Positions 1-8,319 are shown, numbered from the stretch's first letter. The stretch is 64,000 nucleotides of DNA from Massilia sp. METH4 (GCF_037094685.1 NZ_CP146614.1:2542001-2606000), one strand, 5' to 3'. Translations and numbers: made by a program. The notes: a model not told the origin generated them from the sequence alone.

Positions 1-692
1 CGCGCCTTGTCCAGCATTTCGCCCACGCTCGGATCGTCGTAGCTGTCCAGCCCCTCGTGCACGATGTGGTGGTGGGCATCGAACACCATCGGCACGCCGC
101 TGCGCAGGCAGATCTCGTGGATTTCGCTGGCGCTGTACGCATATTCGTCGTTCTCCAGGCCCAGGCGGCAGCGGATCGCCTCGGGCAGGCGGGCGATGCA
201 GCCCACCAGCGCGTCGGCGCGGTCGGCCTTGCCGCCATGGATTTCCAGCAGCGCCCAGGGTGTGCGCGGCTGGGCCAGCAGATCCATGATGTCCGCATGC
301 ATTTGCAGGATCTTGATGCTGTTTTCCACCACGCCAACTGAATCCGAGCTCAGCACCACGAACTGGTCGGGGTGCATCACCAGGCGGATGCCGCGCTCCA
401 GCGCCCGGGCACCGGTGCGCGCGAGCGTGTCGGCGAACGGCGCCAGCACTTCACGGCCGATGTCCTCGTCCGAAAACGGGAACAGGGAAGAGGGCATGCG
501 GTACAGCCGAATATTTTCTTGCTCGCAATAGCGCAGCGCGTTGTCCAGGACCTGGATGTTGCTGCGGTACAGGTCGTCCAGGAGTTTGCGCTGGCCGTCC
601 AGCGACTGGTCGAGCAGGCGCTTGCGCGTAATGGTGCGGTAGCGCACGGCATTCGAGACGGTGATGCAGACGAGGCCGAGGTGTGGAGGCAT
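1..692 (-). CDS. uvsE: UV damage endonuclease UvsE/UvdE (3' end outside window)
   Basis: About 230 residues are visible; the gene runs off the left edge, so the C-terminus of this roughly 300-residue family is missing. UvdE is a TIM-barrel, metal-dependent endonuclease that nicks DNA 5' of UV photoproducts and starts an alternative excision repair. The N-terminus begins MPPHLGLVCITVSN, followed by YRTITRKRLL and the family hallmark RLYRMPSSLFPFSD near residues 60-75. Later come RLVMHPDQFVVLSS and IHGGKADR, which carry the His and acidic metal-ligand positions of the barrel. The ATG at 692 is the only sensible start in this frame. It is divergent from the small protein at 834, with about 140 bases between. 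Recognition rests on motif recall; no alignment was possible. Confidence 0.85.
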   Translation of the reverse strand, partial: MPPHLGLVCITVSNAVRYRTITRKRLLDQSLDGQRKLLDDLYRSNIQVLDNALRYCEQENIRLYRMPSSLFPFSDEDIGREVLAPFADTLARTGARALERGIRLVMHPDQFVVLSSDSVGVVENSIKILQMHADIMDLLAQPRTPWALLEIHGGKADRADALVGCIARLPEAIRCRLGLENDEYAYSASEIHEICLRSGVPMVFDAHHHIVHEGLDSYDDPSVGEMLDKA

Positions 693-833
693 GACCGGAT
701 GGATGGTGGCTGACGTTCCAGCGATTCTAGCCAAGGCGGCGTGGCGGGCGGCGCGCCACTGGATGTAACGTGCGGGAAATACCGGCAATCCATGATTCAA
801 TACTTGTCCTGGTCAAATCGCGGAGGATCGATC

Positions 834-1043
834 ATGGCGGATGAGTTCAAGGCTGGCGACAAGGTGCAGTGGCATTCCTCGCAAGGCGTCGTGCACGGCA
901 CCGTGAAAAAGAAGCTGATGTCGCCCACCGATATCAAGGGGCATCACGTGGCGGCGTCGCAGGACAACCCGGAATACCTGGTCGTCAGCGACAAGACCGG
1001 GGCCGAAGCGGCGCACAAGGGCAGCGCGTTGAAAAAAGCGTGA
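834..1043 (+). CDS. small HVA1/DUF2945-type tudor-like protein
   Basis: A 69-residue protein. The frame is open further upstream, but the ATG at 834 is preceded by a GGAGG about eight bases away and begins the conserved region. It opens MADEFKAGDKVQWHSSQG and continues with GTVKKKL and a basic stretch around SPTDIKGHHV. That is the pattern of the hypervirulence-associated tudor-like fold family (DUF2945), with a typical length of 60-75 residues and the KxGDxVxW...GxxxGxV signature. The biochemical role of the family is not established; the fold suggests nucleic-acid or peptide binding. It stands alone, between the divergent uvsE and a cyclase gene. Confidence 0.75.
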   Translation: MADEFKAGDKVQWHSSQGVVHGTVKKKLMSPTDIKGHHVAASQDNPEYLVVSDKTGAEAAHKGSALKKA

Positions 1044-1122
1044 CCGCCGCGGACGTTTTTGCAACGGATAATCCGGTTCTTGTGTAAGGTGATGCCTATC
1101 GCCCACCAAGCAACCGACGGAC

Positions 1123-2445
1123 ATGACCAGCGCGGCATCACCCGGCACTATCACGCTCTACAAGAACCACGTACTTTTCCTGTCGCAGAGCTTTTTCATC
1201 AAGGACAACCGCGGTGAATTGCTGCTGCACGCCCACAAGTACGACTTCGACATCGCCTTCTTCAGCGAACTGAGCGCCTTCGCCAGCGCCGTGGAGGCGG
1301 CTGGCGAGAACGACCTGTTCGTGATCGACCTGGATGCGCTGCACAATATGCAGTCGGATATGCAATCGTCGCGCAAGACACTGATGCTCGGCGAATTGCT
1401 GGCGCGCCTGCCGGGCGGGCACAGTTACGTCTACCTGCAATCGGCGCGGCAGGGCGGCCGCTTCCTGTTGCAACAGCGGCTGGTGGACAGCGATTGCCTG
1501 GCCTACGCGGAAAAGCCGATCGCCAACGACGTGCTGGTGGACAAGCTGTTCAACCTGTTCGTGCAAAAGAAGCGCGGCGACCTGATGCGCCTGATCTACC
1601 TGGGCGATGCCGGGCACATCGACGCGGCCGCGCTGCTGGAACAGCGGGTCGAGGTGATCTGCTATAGCGACGTGCAAACGCTGCACCTGCGCGTGAAGGA
1701 CCAGCAGCCGGATATGGTGCTGATCGCCGACGACGAATACGAACGCACGGAAGCGATCGTGCGCGTGCTCAAGAAGAATATCGAGGCCGACCCCGTGCGC
1801 GAAATCATGATGCTGCAACGCCGTGTCGACGTGGAGCTGACGCGCCGCGCGCTGGCCAGCGGCTTCGACGGCATTATGCCGCTAATTACGCGCGAGCTGC
1901 TGACGGCGCATCTGGTCAACCGCGCCAACAAGATCCGCGTCAGCAAGGACCTGATCGGCAAGGACCGGGCCACGGGCCTGTTGAACAAGGTAGGCCTGCA
2001 ACGCAAGACGCAGGACCTGATCTGCGATGCCGCGCGCGACAATCGGCCCCTTGCGCTGGGCGTGGTCGACATCGACAAGTTCAAGACCATCAACGACACC
2101 TGGGGTCATTATTTCGGCGATATCGTCATCAAGCGGCTGTCGCTCACGCTGGCCTCGCACGTGGGCGAGCGCGACTTGCTGAGCCGCTTCGGCGGCGAGG
2201 AATTCGTGATCGTGTTCTGGGATTGCGCCCTGGAGGAAGGCTGGCGCCGGCTCGATGCGATCCGCCAGGCTTTCGGCGCGATCGCGTTCGAGGTCACGCC
2301 CGGCACCGTGCGCCAGTTTTCGTTCAGCGGCGGCCTCGCGGCCTACCCGGAATACAAGACCGGCAACGAAATGTTCCTGCGCGCCGATGCGATGCTGTAC
2401 GAGGCGAAGCAGGGCGGCCGCAACCAGATCCGCATGGGAAAGTGA
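1123..2445 (+). CDS. GGDEF diguanylate cyclase with N-terminal receiver-like region
   Basis: This 440-residue protein is predicted to make the second messenger cyclic di-GMP from two GTP. The C-terminal 170 residues are a GGDEF domain with the active-site motif RFGGEEF at about residues 355-361 and the upstream DIDKFKTINDTWGH metal and substrate region. The allosteric RxxD inhibition site is absent: the residue three before D351 is Gly, so product inhibition by that route is unlikely. The N-terminal 270 residues look like two degenerate receiver-type folds (for example LFVIDLDAL, DMVLIADDEYERTEAI) and have no membrane segment. The input signal is unknown. It ends 18 bases from the convergent glycerate kinase gene. 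Confidence 0.85.
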   Translation: MTSAASPGTITLYKNHVLFLSQSFFIKDNRGELLLHAHKYDFDIAFFSELSAFASAVEAAGENDLFVIDLDALHNMQSDMQSSRKTLMLGELLARLPGGHSYVYLQSARQGGRFLLQQRLVDSDCLAYAEKPIANDVLVDKLFNLFVQKKRGDLMRLIYLGDAGHIDAAALLEQRVEVICYSDVQTLHLRVKDQQPDMVLIADDEYERTEAIVRVLKKNIEADPVREIMMLQRRVDVELTRRALASGFDGIMPLITRELLTAHLVNRANKIRVSKDLIGKDRATGLLNKVGLQRKTQDLICDAARDNRPLALGVVDIDKFKTINDTWGHYFGDIVIKRLSLTLASHVGERDLLSRFGGEEFVIVFWDCALEEGWRRLDAIRQAFGAIAFEVTPGTVRQFSFSGGLAAYPEYKTGNEMFLRADAMLYEAKQGGRNQIRMGK

Positions 2446-2463
2446 TGCGGCGCCCGTAGGCTC

Positions 2464-3735
2464 CTAACGTTCCACCAGAATCGCCCGGAAGTCGTTGACG
2501 TTGGTGAGCGTGGGCCCGCATACCACCGAGTCGTCCAGCGACTGGAAGAAACCGTGGCCATCGTTGTCGGCCAGGCTGTCGCGGGGGCGGATGCCCAGTT
2601 CGCGCGCGCGCTCGAGCGTGCGCGGTCCGGCGTAAGCGCCGGCGATCTCTTCCTGCCCGTCCACGCCGTCGGTATCGCAGGCGATCGCATGCACGCCTTC
2701 GAGGCCGTTCAACGCCACGGCCAGCGACAGCAGGAATTCCACGTTGCGCCCGCCACGGCCCTTGCCCCGCACCGTCACCGTCGTTTCGCCGCCGGACAGC
2801 AGGATGCACGGCGGCGTGAACGGCTGCCCCCGCGTGGCGACCTGCCGCGCGATCCCGGCCATCACGATGCCGACCTCTCGCGCCTCGCCCTCGATGCCGT
2901 CGCCCAGTACATGGGCCGGCACGCCAGCCTTTGCCGCCACCGCGGCGGCGGCTTCCAAAGCCATCTGCGGCGTGGCGACGAAGCGGAGCTCACTGCCCGC
3001 CAGGCGCGGGTCGCCCGGCTTCACGGATTCTCCGCGGCCGCTTTCCAGCACGGCCCGCACGTGGGCCGGCACCTCGATGCCGTAGCGCCGCAGCACGGCC
3101 AGCGCATCCTCGCACGTCGTGGCATCGGCGCAGGTGGGGCCGCTGGCGATGTCCGCCGGATCGTCGCCCGGCACATCGGAGACCAGCAGCGTGAGCACGC
3201 GCGCCGGGTGGCAGGCCGCCGCCAGCCGGCCGCCCTTGATGGCGGAAAGGTGGCGCCGCACGCAATTCATTTCGCTGATCGTGGCGCCGCTGGTCAGCAG
3301 GGCGGTGTTGAGCGCCTGCTTGTCCGCCAGCGCCAGGCCTTCGGCCGGCAGCGGCAACAGGGCGGAACCGCCGCCGGAGATCAGGCAGATCACCAAGTCG
3401 TCCGCCGTCAATCCCGCCACGCAGTCCAGCATGCGACGCGCGGCGGCGAGGCCCGCCGCATCCGGCACGGGGTGGGCCGCCTCCACGATCTCGATCCGTT
3501 CGCACGGCACCGCATAGCCGTAGCGCGTGACCACCAGGCCCGTAAGCTCGCCCGGCCAATGCCGCTCGAGCACCCGCGCCATCTCGGCGGAAGCCTTGCC
3601 CGCGCCGATCACCAGCGTGCGGCCGCGCGGCGGCGGCGGCAGGTGCGGCGGCAGGCACAGCGCGGGTTGCGCCGCCGCCACGGCGGCATCGAACATGGCG
3701 CGCAACAGCGCGCGGGGAACGGAAGCGGCCATCAT
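2464..3735 (-). CDS. ttuD: glycerate 2-kinase, MOFRL family
   Basis: A 423-residue glycerate kinase of the GckA/TtuD (MOFRL) type, which phosphorylates D-glycerate to 2-phosphoglycerate. Visible hallmarks are VIGAGKASAEMARVLE near residue 40, LISGGGSALLPLP near 120, KGGRLA near 175, LLVSDVPGDDPADIASGPT around 200 and the C-terminal MOFRL-type segment GGRNVEFLLSLA ... DTDGVDG. The start is one of two adjacent ATGs, at 3735 or 3732. The upstream reductase's TGA overlaps the first ATG, so translational coupling is likely. As the last gene of a three-gene operon it brings glycerate made by the reductase into lower glycolysis. Symbols gckA or garK would be equally defensible. Confidence 0.88.
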   Translation of the reverse strand: MMAASVPRALLRAMFDAAVAAAQPALCLPPHLPPPPRGRTLVIGAGKASAEMARVLERHWPGELTGLVVTRYGYAVPCERIEIVEAAHPVPDAAGLAAARRMLDCVAGLTADDLVICLISGGGSALLPLPAEGLALADKQALNTALLTSGATISEMNCVRRHLSAIKGGRLAAACHPARVLTLLVSDVPGDDPADIASGPTCADATTCEDALAVLRRYGIEVPAHVRAVLESGRGESVKPGDPRLAGSELRFVATPQMALEAAAAVAAKAGVPAHVLGDGIEGEAREVGIVMAGIARQVATRGQPFTPPCILLSGGETTVTVRGKGRGGRNVEFLLSLAVALNGLEGVHAIACDTDGVDGQEEIAGAYAGPRTLERARELGIRPRDSLADNDGHGFFQSLDDSVVCGPTLTNVNDFRAILVER

Positions 3736-4628
3736 TGCGCAGCGGTGTCGCCGATCTGGAAATTGGCCAGCGTTTCCAGCGCCCGTACGAGCGCCGAGTG
3801 GTCCCAGCCCTTGCCGCCATGGGCGGCGCAGGCGCTGAACAGCTGTTGCGCGGTGGCCGTGTTCGGCAGCGAGAGCCCCAGTTGGCGCGCGCTGGCCAGG
3901 GCCAGGTTCAAGTCCTTCTGGTGCAGCTCGATGCGAAAGCCCGGGTCGAAGGTGCGCTTGACCATCCGATCGCCGTGCACTTCCAGCACGCGCGAGGCCG
4001 CGAAACCACCCATCAGCGCCTGGCGCACCTTGCCGGCATCGGCGCCCATGCGCGCGGCGAACAGCAGCGCCTCGCCCACCGCCTCGATATTGAGCGCCAC
4101 GATGATCTGGTTGGCCACCTTGGTCGTCTGCCCATCGCCGTTGCCGCCCACCAGCGTGATGTTCTTGCCCATCAGCTCGAACAGGGGTTTGACGCGCTCG
4201 AACGCTTCGTGCGTGCCGCCCACCATGATCGTCAGGCTGGCGGCGCGCGCGCCCACCTCGCCGCCCGAGACCGGCGCGTCCAGGTAATCGCAATCGAGCG
4301 CGTTGATGCGTGCGGCGAACTGCTTCGTCTCGATCGGCGAGATCGAGCTCATGTCCACCACCACCTTGCCGGCCGCCAGGCCCTCGGCCACGCCGCCTTC
4401 GTCGAACAGCACGGCGGCCACGTGCGGCGTGTCCGGCACCATCACGATCACGATCTCGGCTTCCTGGGCCACCTCGCGCCCGGAATTGCGCACTTGCGCG
4501 CCCGCTTCCACCAGTTCGGCCGGCACGGGTTTCACGTCATGCACGAACAGATCATGGCCGCCGCGCAGCAGGTGGCCCGCCATCGGCGTTCCCATGATGC
4601 CCAGGCCAATGAATCCGACTTTGCTCAT
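3732..4628 (-). CDS. garR: tartronate semialdehyde reductase (2-hydroxy-3-oxopropionate reductase)
   Basis: A 298-residue beta-hydroxyacid dehydrogenase that reduces tartronate semialdehyde to D-glycerate with NAD(P)H. The N-terminal Rossmann motif is GFIGLGIMGTPMAGHLL at residues 5-21. The substrate-binding signature DAPVSGGEVGA lies near residue 120. The catalytic lysine is in the segment ending GQTTKVANQ near residue 170, and the C-terminal all-helical part contains LHQKDLNLAL. The length matches GarR/GlxR. The ATG at 4628 follows an AGAGGAGAAA ribosome-binding region. The gene overlaps the kinase start and lies 26 bases behind the aldolase, which gives the order aldolase-reductase-kinase used for glucarate and galactarate breakdown. 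Confidence 0.9.
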   Translation of the reverse strand: MSKVGFIGLGIMGTPMAGHLLRGGHDLFVHDVKPVPAELVEAGAQVRNSGREVAQEAEIVIVMVPDTPHVAAVLFDEGGVAEGLAAGKVVVDMSSISPIETKQFAARINALDCDYLDAPVSGGEVGARAASLTIMVGGTHEAFERVKPLFELMGKNITLVGGNGDGQTTKVANQIIVALNIEAVGEALLFAARMGADAGKVRQALMGGFAASRVLEVHGDRMVKRTFDPGFRIELHQKDLNLALASARQLGLSLPNTATAQQLFSACAAHGGKGWDHSALVRALETLANFQIGDTAAQ

Positions 4629-4654
4629 ATTTTCTCCTCTGTAGTGTAGTGGGG

Positions 4655-5425
4655 TCAGGCGGCGTTCCTGAACTTGGCCGCCAGTTGCTCGGCGCCGCGC
4701 GCCAGCAGCCCCGTGTCGCTGCCGACGGCGATGAAGTCCACGCCCACTTCGATCCAGTGGCGCGCCAGCTTTTCGTCGGAGGCGAGAATGCCGGCCGGTT
4801 TTCCGCTGGCGCGAATGCGGGCCAGCGCATCGTCGATGGCGGTTACCACGTCCGGGTGGCCGATCTGGCCGATGTGGCCCATGCTGGCCGCCAGGTCGCC
4901 CGGCCCGATGAAGATGCCGTCCACGCCGTCGACTTCGGCAATCGCCTCGATATTGGCGAGCGCCGCAGGCGTTTCCACCTGCACCAGCACGCACAGCTGC
5001 TCCTCGCAGGCATGCGGGTAATCCTTGATGCGGCCGAAGTCCGAGGCGCGCGCCGCGGCGGCATAGCCGCGTACGCCCAGCGGCGGATAGCGGGTGGCCG
5101 CCACCGCCTGGCGCGCTTCATCCGCGTTTTCCACGAACGGGATCAGCAGCGTCTGCGCGCCGATATCGAGCAGGCGCTTGATGACGACGGTGTCGTTCCA
5201 CGTGGGGCGCACGATCGGGTGCGTGGCGCCGCGTGCCACGGCCTGCAATTGCGCGTGCACCATCGGCAACTCATTGGGGGAATGCTCGGTATCGATCAGC
5301 AGCCAGTCGAAGCCGGCGTTGGCCAACACCTCGACCGTCACGTGGCTGGACAGGCCCGACCACAGGCCGAGCTGCATCCGCCGGTTGCGCAGCGCTTGTT
5401 TAAAGGGATTCACGGGCACGTTCAT
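4655..5425 (-). CDS. garL: HpaI/GarL-family 2-keto-3-deoxy acid aldolase
   Basis: A 256-residue class II (metal-dependent) aldolase of the HpaI/HpcH family. In this context the best fit is GarL, which splits 5-keto-4-deoxy-glucarate into pyruvate and tartronate semialdehyde, the substrate of the next gene. Seen are GLWSGLSSHVTVEVLANAGFD at 20-40, the catalytic-base region IDTEHSPNE near residue 45, the metal-ligand segment VLVQVETPAALANIEAI near 150 and the GIFIGPGDLAASMG loop near 175. The ATG at 5425 has a GGAGGT site six bases upstream. HpaI itself or a 2-keto-3-deoxyrhamnonate aldolase remain possible, because the family is hard to split by motif alone; the downstream reductase and kinase favour GarL. 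Confidence 0.8.
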   Translation of the reverse strand: MNVPVNPFKQALRNRRMQLGLWSGLSSHVTVEVLANAGFDWLLIDTEHSPNELPMVHAQLQAVARGATHPIVRPTWNDTVVIKRLLDIGAQTLLIPFVENADEARQAVAATRYPPLGVRGYAAAARASDFGRIKDYPHACEEQLCVLVQVETPAALANIEAIAEVDGVDGIFIGPGDLAASMGHIGQIGHPDVVTAIDDALARIRASGKPAGILASDEKLARHWIEVGVDFIAVGSDTGLLARGAEQLAAKFRNAA

Positions 5426-5464
5426 GTCTACCTCCGATGAAGGACGTTTCAGGACTTATATAGT

Positions 5465-5480
5465 GGACGTCGTACGACTT
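5465..5480. promoter_or_regulatory. palindromic operator candidate, garL-proximal copy
   Basis: The core GTCGTACGAC at 5469-5478 is a perfect 10-bp palindrome about 45 bases before the garL start codon. Read on the minus strand it is AAGTCGTACGACGTCC, which matches the second copy at 5608-5625 over most of its length. The form suits a FadR/GntR-type sugar-acid regulator, but no such regulator gene is in the window. The position near the start codon suits repression. Confidence 0.55.
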
Positions 5481-5607
5481 GATGTGTGGAAATGCGCTTG
5501 GTGAGTCATCTATAAGACATAAGATGCTTAATAAGCAACGACTAAGCGGGTCATGGCGTAACGTACCGATAGCTCCGCTGTTGCCTTACCGCTAAGATAG
5601 CATTTAT

Positions 5608-5625
5608 TTGTACGACGTCATACAA
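5608..5625. promoter_or_regulatory. palindromic operator candidate, distal copy
   Basis: TTGTACGACGTCATACAA is an 18-bp inverted repeat with one mismatched pair (half-sites TTGTACGAC and TTGTATGAC). The outer TTGT...ACAA arms are common in operators of the FadR subgroup of GntR regulators. It lies about 130 bases upstream of the garL-proximal copy, so looping between two sites is conceivable. Assignment to a particular regulator is inference. Confidence 0.55.
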
Positions 5626-5697
5626 CTTAATTTAATGGTAATTTGAGCTGGCTCAAAGCGTCGAGCCCGTTTTTACGCTTCCGCCCGGGTTGGCGCA

Positions 5698-5714
5698 CTT
5701 AAGATCCCCTTCAC
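5698..5714 (+). promoter_or_regulatory. PmrA/QseB-like box upstream of the response regulator
   Basis: CTTAAG-ATCCC-CTTCAC is a direct repeat with five bases between half-sites, the layout of PmrA/QseB boxes (CTTAA-N5/6-CTTAA). It ends about 60 bases before the start codon of the response regulator at 5775. The same spacer ATCCC recurs in a second box at 7802-7818 before the YgiW-type gene, which supports a shared regulator and autoregulation. Confidence 0.6.
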
Positions 5715-5774
5715 CTTGCCGTCGCAGTGTCGTCACTTCCGGCATACTTGCTGCCATTTCACGTTAAGGTTCCC

Positions 5775-6440
5775 ATGCGCATCCTGCTGGTCGAAGACGA
5801 CACCTCGCTTGGCGAAACCATCCAGTCCTGGCTGCGCCTGGACCGGCACGCGGTCGACTGGGTGCAACGCGGCGATTCCGCGCAAACCGCGCTCATGACC
5901 CACCGCTACGATTGCGTGCTGCTCGATCGCGGCTTGCCGGGTCTTTCCGGCGACGCGCTGCTCGCCAGGCTGCGCGCGGAAGGCAACCGCGTGCCCGTCA
6001 TCCTGATCACCGCCTTCAATGCGCTGGCGGACCGGGTAGAGGGGCTGGACCTGGGCGCGGACGATTACCTGGTCAAGCCGTTCGAGCTCGAAGAGATGTC
6101 GGCACGCATCCGCGCCGCCGTGCGGCGTGGCGCCGACCAGGTCAGCAACCAGCTGGCGCACGGCGATATCGCGATCAACCTCGACACCCGGCAAGCCACG
6201 CTGGCCGGCCAGCCGGTGGCGCTAACGGCCCGCGAATACCACGTGCTGTATGCGCTGCTGCTGCGCCGGAACAGCATCGTCACGCGCGCCCAGATCGAGG
6301 AAACCCTGTACGGCTGGGGCGACGAAGTGGAAAGCAACGCCATCGAGGTGTATATCCACAACCTGCGCAAGAAGCTGGGCAGCGACAGCATCGTGACGGT
6401 GCGGGGCCTGGGCTACCGGCTGAAGAACGATGGCGACTGA
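5775..6440 (+). CDS. OmpR-family response regulator, QseB/PmrA-like
   Basis: A 221-residue DNA-binding response regulator. The receiver domain starts MRILLVEDDTSLGE with acidic pair D8-D9, the phosphoacceptor is D51 in VLLDRGLPG, followed by ITAF and the conserved Lys in DYLVKPFELEE. The C-terminal winged helix ends with IEVYIHNLRKKLG and VRGLGYRL. An upstream in-frame ATG at 5727 exists but the receiver begins exactly at 5775. It overlaps the kinase gene by 11 bases, so the two are co-translated. The neighbours (QseC-like kinase, YgiW-like protein) and a PmrA/QseB-type box upstream make a QseB-like role the best guess; the signal sensed is unknown. Confidence 0.88.
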   Translation: MRILLVEDDTSLGETIQSWLRLDRHAVDWVQRGDSAQTALMTHRYDCVLLDRGLPGLSGDALLARLRAEGNRVPVILITAFNALADRVEGLDLGADDYLVKPFELEEMSARIRAAVRRGADQVSNQLAHGDIAINLDTRQATLAGQPVALTAREYHVLYALLLRRNSIVTRAQIEETLYGWGDEVESNAIEVYIHNLRKKLGSDSIVTVRGLGYRLKNDGD

Positions 6441-7806
6441 AGCGCCGCGTCCCTCATGGTCGCTGCGGCGCCGGCTGCTGGCGGCGATCGTGGCCGCGAC
6501 CACCGTGCTTTGGCTGGCCAGCCTGGGCACCGTCACGCTGATCGCCTGGCAGGAAACGGAGGAGGTGTTCGACGATGCGCTGGAGGAATCCGGCTACATG
6601 CTGATGGCCGCCACCACCGACTGGGCCGAGCGCGGTTTGCTGGCGCAGCAGGGGCCGCGCGATGCGCGGGAGCACAAGGTGGACATGCAGTACCAGGTCG
6701 TGGTCGATGGTCGCGTGATCCAGCGCACCGGCGGCGCGCCGGCGCGGCCCTTCATGGCCGGCTTCGACGATGACGACGGCTTTGCCGACGCCGAGGTGGA
6801 TGGCGACGCCTGGCGTGTGTTCGTGGTGCGCGACGCGCGGCGCGGTGTGGAAGTGCAGGTGGGCCAGAAGCAGTCGAAACGCTTCGATATCCTGGAGGAG
6901 CTGGCCGAGCACCTGTGGCTGCCCGTGCTCGGGATCCTCGTGCTGCTGGCGCTGGTGTGTTGGCTGTTGACCGGGCGCGTACTGCAACCGCTGGGGCGCA
7001 CCGCCTCCGCCATCGCCGCCAAGACGCCGCAAGACCTCGCGCTGGTGCCCATAGACGGCCAACCGCGCGAATTGCTGCCGATCGTGCAGGCGCTGAACGG
7101 CGTGCTCGGGCGCCTGGACACGGCGCTGCAGGCGGAGCGCCGCTTCACGGCGGACGCGGCGCATGAATTGCGCACGCCGCTGGCCGGCCTGCACATGCAC
7201 GTGCAACTGCTGCAGCGCCAGCACCCCGACCTGGCCGGCCCGTTCCGCAAGTTGCGCGACGATATCGGGCGGGTGACGGCGCTGGTGGACAGCCTGCTCA
7301 CGCTCGCCCGCATGGACCCGCTGTCGCGCGAACAGCTGGCGCGCCAGGGCGTGGCGCTGGTGCCGCTGCTGGAGCAGCTGCAAGCCACGCACGCGCCGAT
7401 TGCCGCGCAGCGCGGCATCACGTTGACGATGCGCTGCACGCTCGATGTGGTGGACGCGAACCCCCAGATGCTGGAGATCGCCTTGCGCAACCTGGTCGAC
7501 AATGCCTTGCGCTATTGCCCGGACGGCAGCCGTGTCGAAGTCGAAGCGGTACGTGTCGGCGGGTGGGCCCGCATCGCCGTGCGCGACAACGGGCCGGGCG
7601 TCGATGCCGCCGCCATGGACCGCTTGACCGAGCGCTTCTTCCGTGTGCTGGGACAGGGGCAGGGCGGCAGCGGCCTTGGCCTGTCGATCGTGCGGCGCAT
7701 CGCCGACCTGCATGGCGCCACGCTGGCGTTCGGTGGCGGGCTCGATGGGCGCGGGCTCGGGGTGACGCTGGAGTTTCCGGAGCAGCCCCTTGAGATGGGA
7801 CTTTAA
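6430..7806 (+). CDS. membrane sensor histidine kinase, QseC-like
   Basis: A 458-residue partner kinase of the preceding regulator. A first membrane segment lies at about residues 14-37, then a periplasmic part of some 120 residues, and a second segment near 158-182. The H-box is FTADAAHELRTPLAGL with the phosphorylated His at residue 245. The N-box is LRNLVDNALRYCPDG, and DNGPGVD and the G2 box GQGGSGLGLSIV follow. The architecture and length match the QseC/PmrB/TctE group. The ATG lies inside the end of the regulator gene. The stop codon TAA is part of a PmrA/QseB-like box for the next gene. The ligand cannot be read from the sequence. Confidence 0.87.
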   Translation: MATEAPRPSWSLRRRLLAAIVAATTVLWLASLGTVTLIAWQETEEVFDDALEESGYMLMAATTDWAERGLLAQQGPRDAREHKVDMQYQVVVDGRVIQRTGGAPARPFMAGFDDDDGFADAEVDGDAWRVFVVRDARRGVEVQVGQKQSKRFDILEELAEHLWLPVLGILVLLALVCWLLTGRVLQPLGRTASAIAAKTPQDLALVPIDGQPRELLPIVQALNGVLGRLDTALQAERRFTADAAHELRTPLAGLHMHVQLLQRQHPDLAGPFRKLRDDIGRVTALVDSLLTLARMDPLSREQLARQGVALVPLLEQLQATHAPIAAQRGITLTMRCTLDVVDANPQMLEIALRNLVDNALRYCPDGSRVEVEAVRVGGWARIAVRDNGPGVDAAAMDRLTERFFRVLGQGQGGSGLGLSIVRRIADLHGATLAFGGGLDGRGLGVTLEFPEQPLEMGL

Positions 7807-7818
7807 GATCCCATTAAT
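7802..7818 (+). promoter_or_regulatory. PmrA/QseB-like box upstream of the ygiW-like gene
   Basis: TTTAAG-ATCCC-ATTAAT is a direct repeat with the same ATCCC spacer as the box at 5698-5714 and overlaps the kinase stop codon. It lies about 72 bases before the start of the OB-fold gene at 7891. Both boxes are also followed by GTGCCGTCG or TTGCCGTCG at a similar distance, which extends the resemblance. Confidence 0.55.
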
Positions 7819-7890
7819 GTGCCGTCGATGTAATGCGTCCATGCCCGCCACCGTTGGCGGCTTCCACTCAACCACATTGGAGGACAGACC

Positions 7891-8319
7891 ATGAAACGCT
7901 TTATCCAACTTTCCTGCATCACCGCCGTGCTGGCCGTGTCGGCCGTCGCCGTCGCCCAGACCGGCGGCTATTCCGGCCCCTCGGCCGCCGCCGCGCCCGC
8001 AGCCGAAGCGAAGGCGGCACCGGGCGGCTATACCGGCCCGTCGAGCGTGCCGCTGATGACGGCGAAGGACTTGCTGGCCAACGGCAAGGACGACCAGCGC
8101 GTGCGCCTGAAAGGCAAGCTGCTGAGCCACAAGGGCGACGAGGAGTACGAATTCGCCGACGCCAGCGGCAAGATCACCGTGGAGATCGACGACAAGCGCT
8201 TCCCGGCCGGCGTGAAGGTCGACCACACGAACGAAGTCGAGCTTGTCGGCGAATTCGACAAGGAACTGATCGGCGAATCGAAGCTGGACGTGGACCAGCT
8301 GAAGGTCGTCGGCAAGTAA
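7891..8319 (+). CDS. YgiW/YdeI-type periplasmic OB-fold (BOF) stress protein
   Basis: A 142-residue exported protein. The signal peptide MKRFIQLSCITAVLAVSAVAVAQ probably ends at the AQ-T junction near residue 23. A low-complexity Gly/Ser/Ala part with two copies of GGYSGPS/GGYTGPS follows, then a BOF (DUF388) domain: LMTAKDLLANGKDDQRVRLKGKL, EYEFADASGKITVEIDDKRF and NEVELVGEFDKEL. In enterics the homologous ygiW sits next to qseBC and is induced by stress or cationic agents. Here too it follows the two-component pair and has its own PmrA/QseB-like box. The ATG is preceded by TTGGAGGA at a good distance. The molecular function of the family is still unclear. Confidence 0.85.
   Translation: MKRFIQLSCITAVLAVSAVAVAQTGGYSGPSAAAAPAAEAKAAPGGYTGPSSVPLMTAKDLLANGKDDQRVRLKGKLLSHKGDEEYEFADASGKITVEIDDKRFPAGVKVDHTNEVELVGEFDKELIGESKLDVDQLKVVGK

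Larger units (their letters stand above)
5426..5774. other. intergenic control region between the garL operon and a two-component system
   Basis: A 349-base region between two divergently transcribed operons. It is noticeably more AT-rich than the flanking genes. It holds two copies of a palindrome related to AAGTyGTAyGACGTC (5465-5480 and 5608-5625) facing the garL operon, and a PmrA/QseB-like direct repeat (5698-5714) facing the response regulator. No gene or RNA was recognised in it. Confidence 0.7.
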
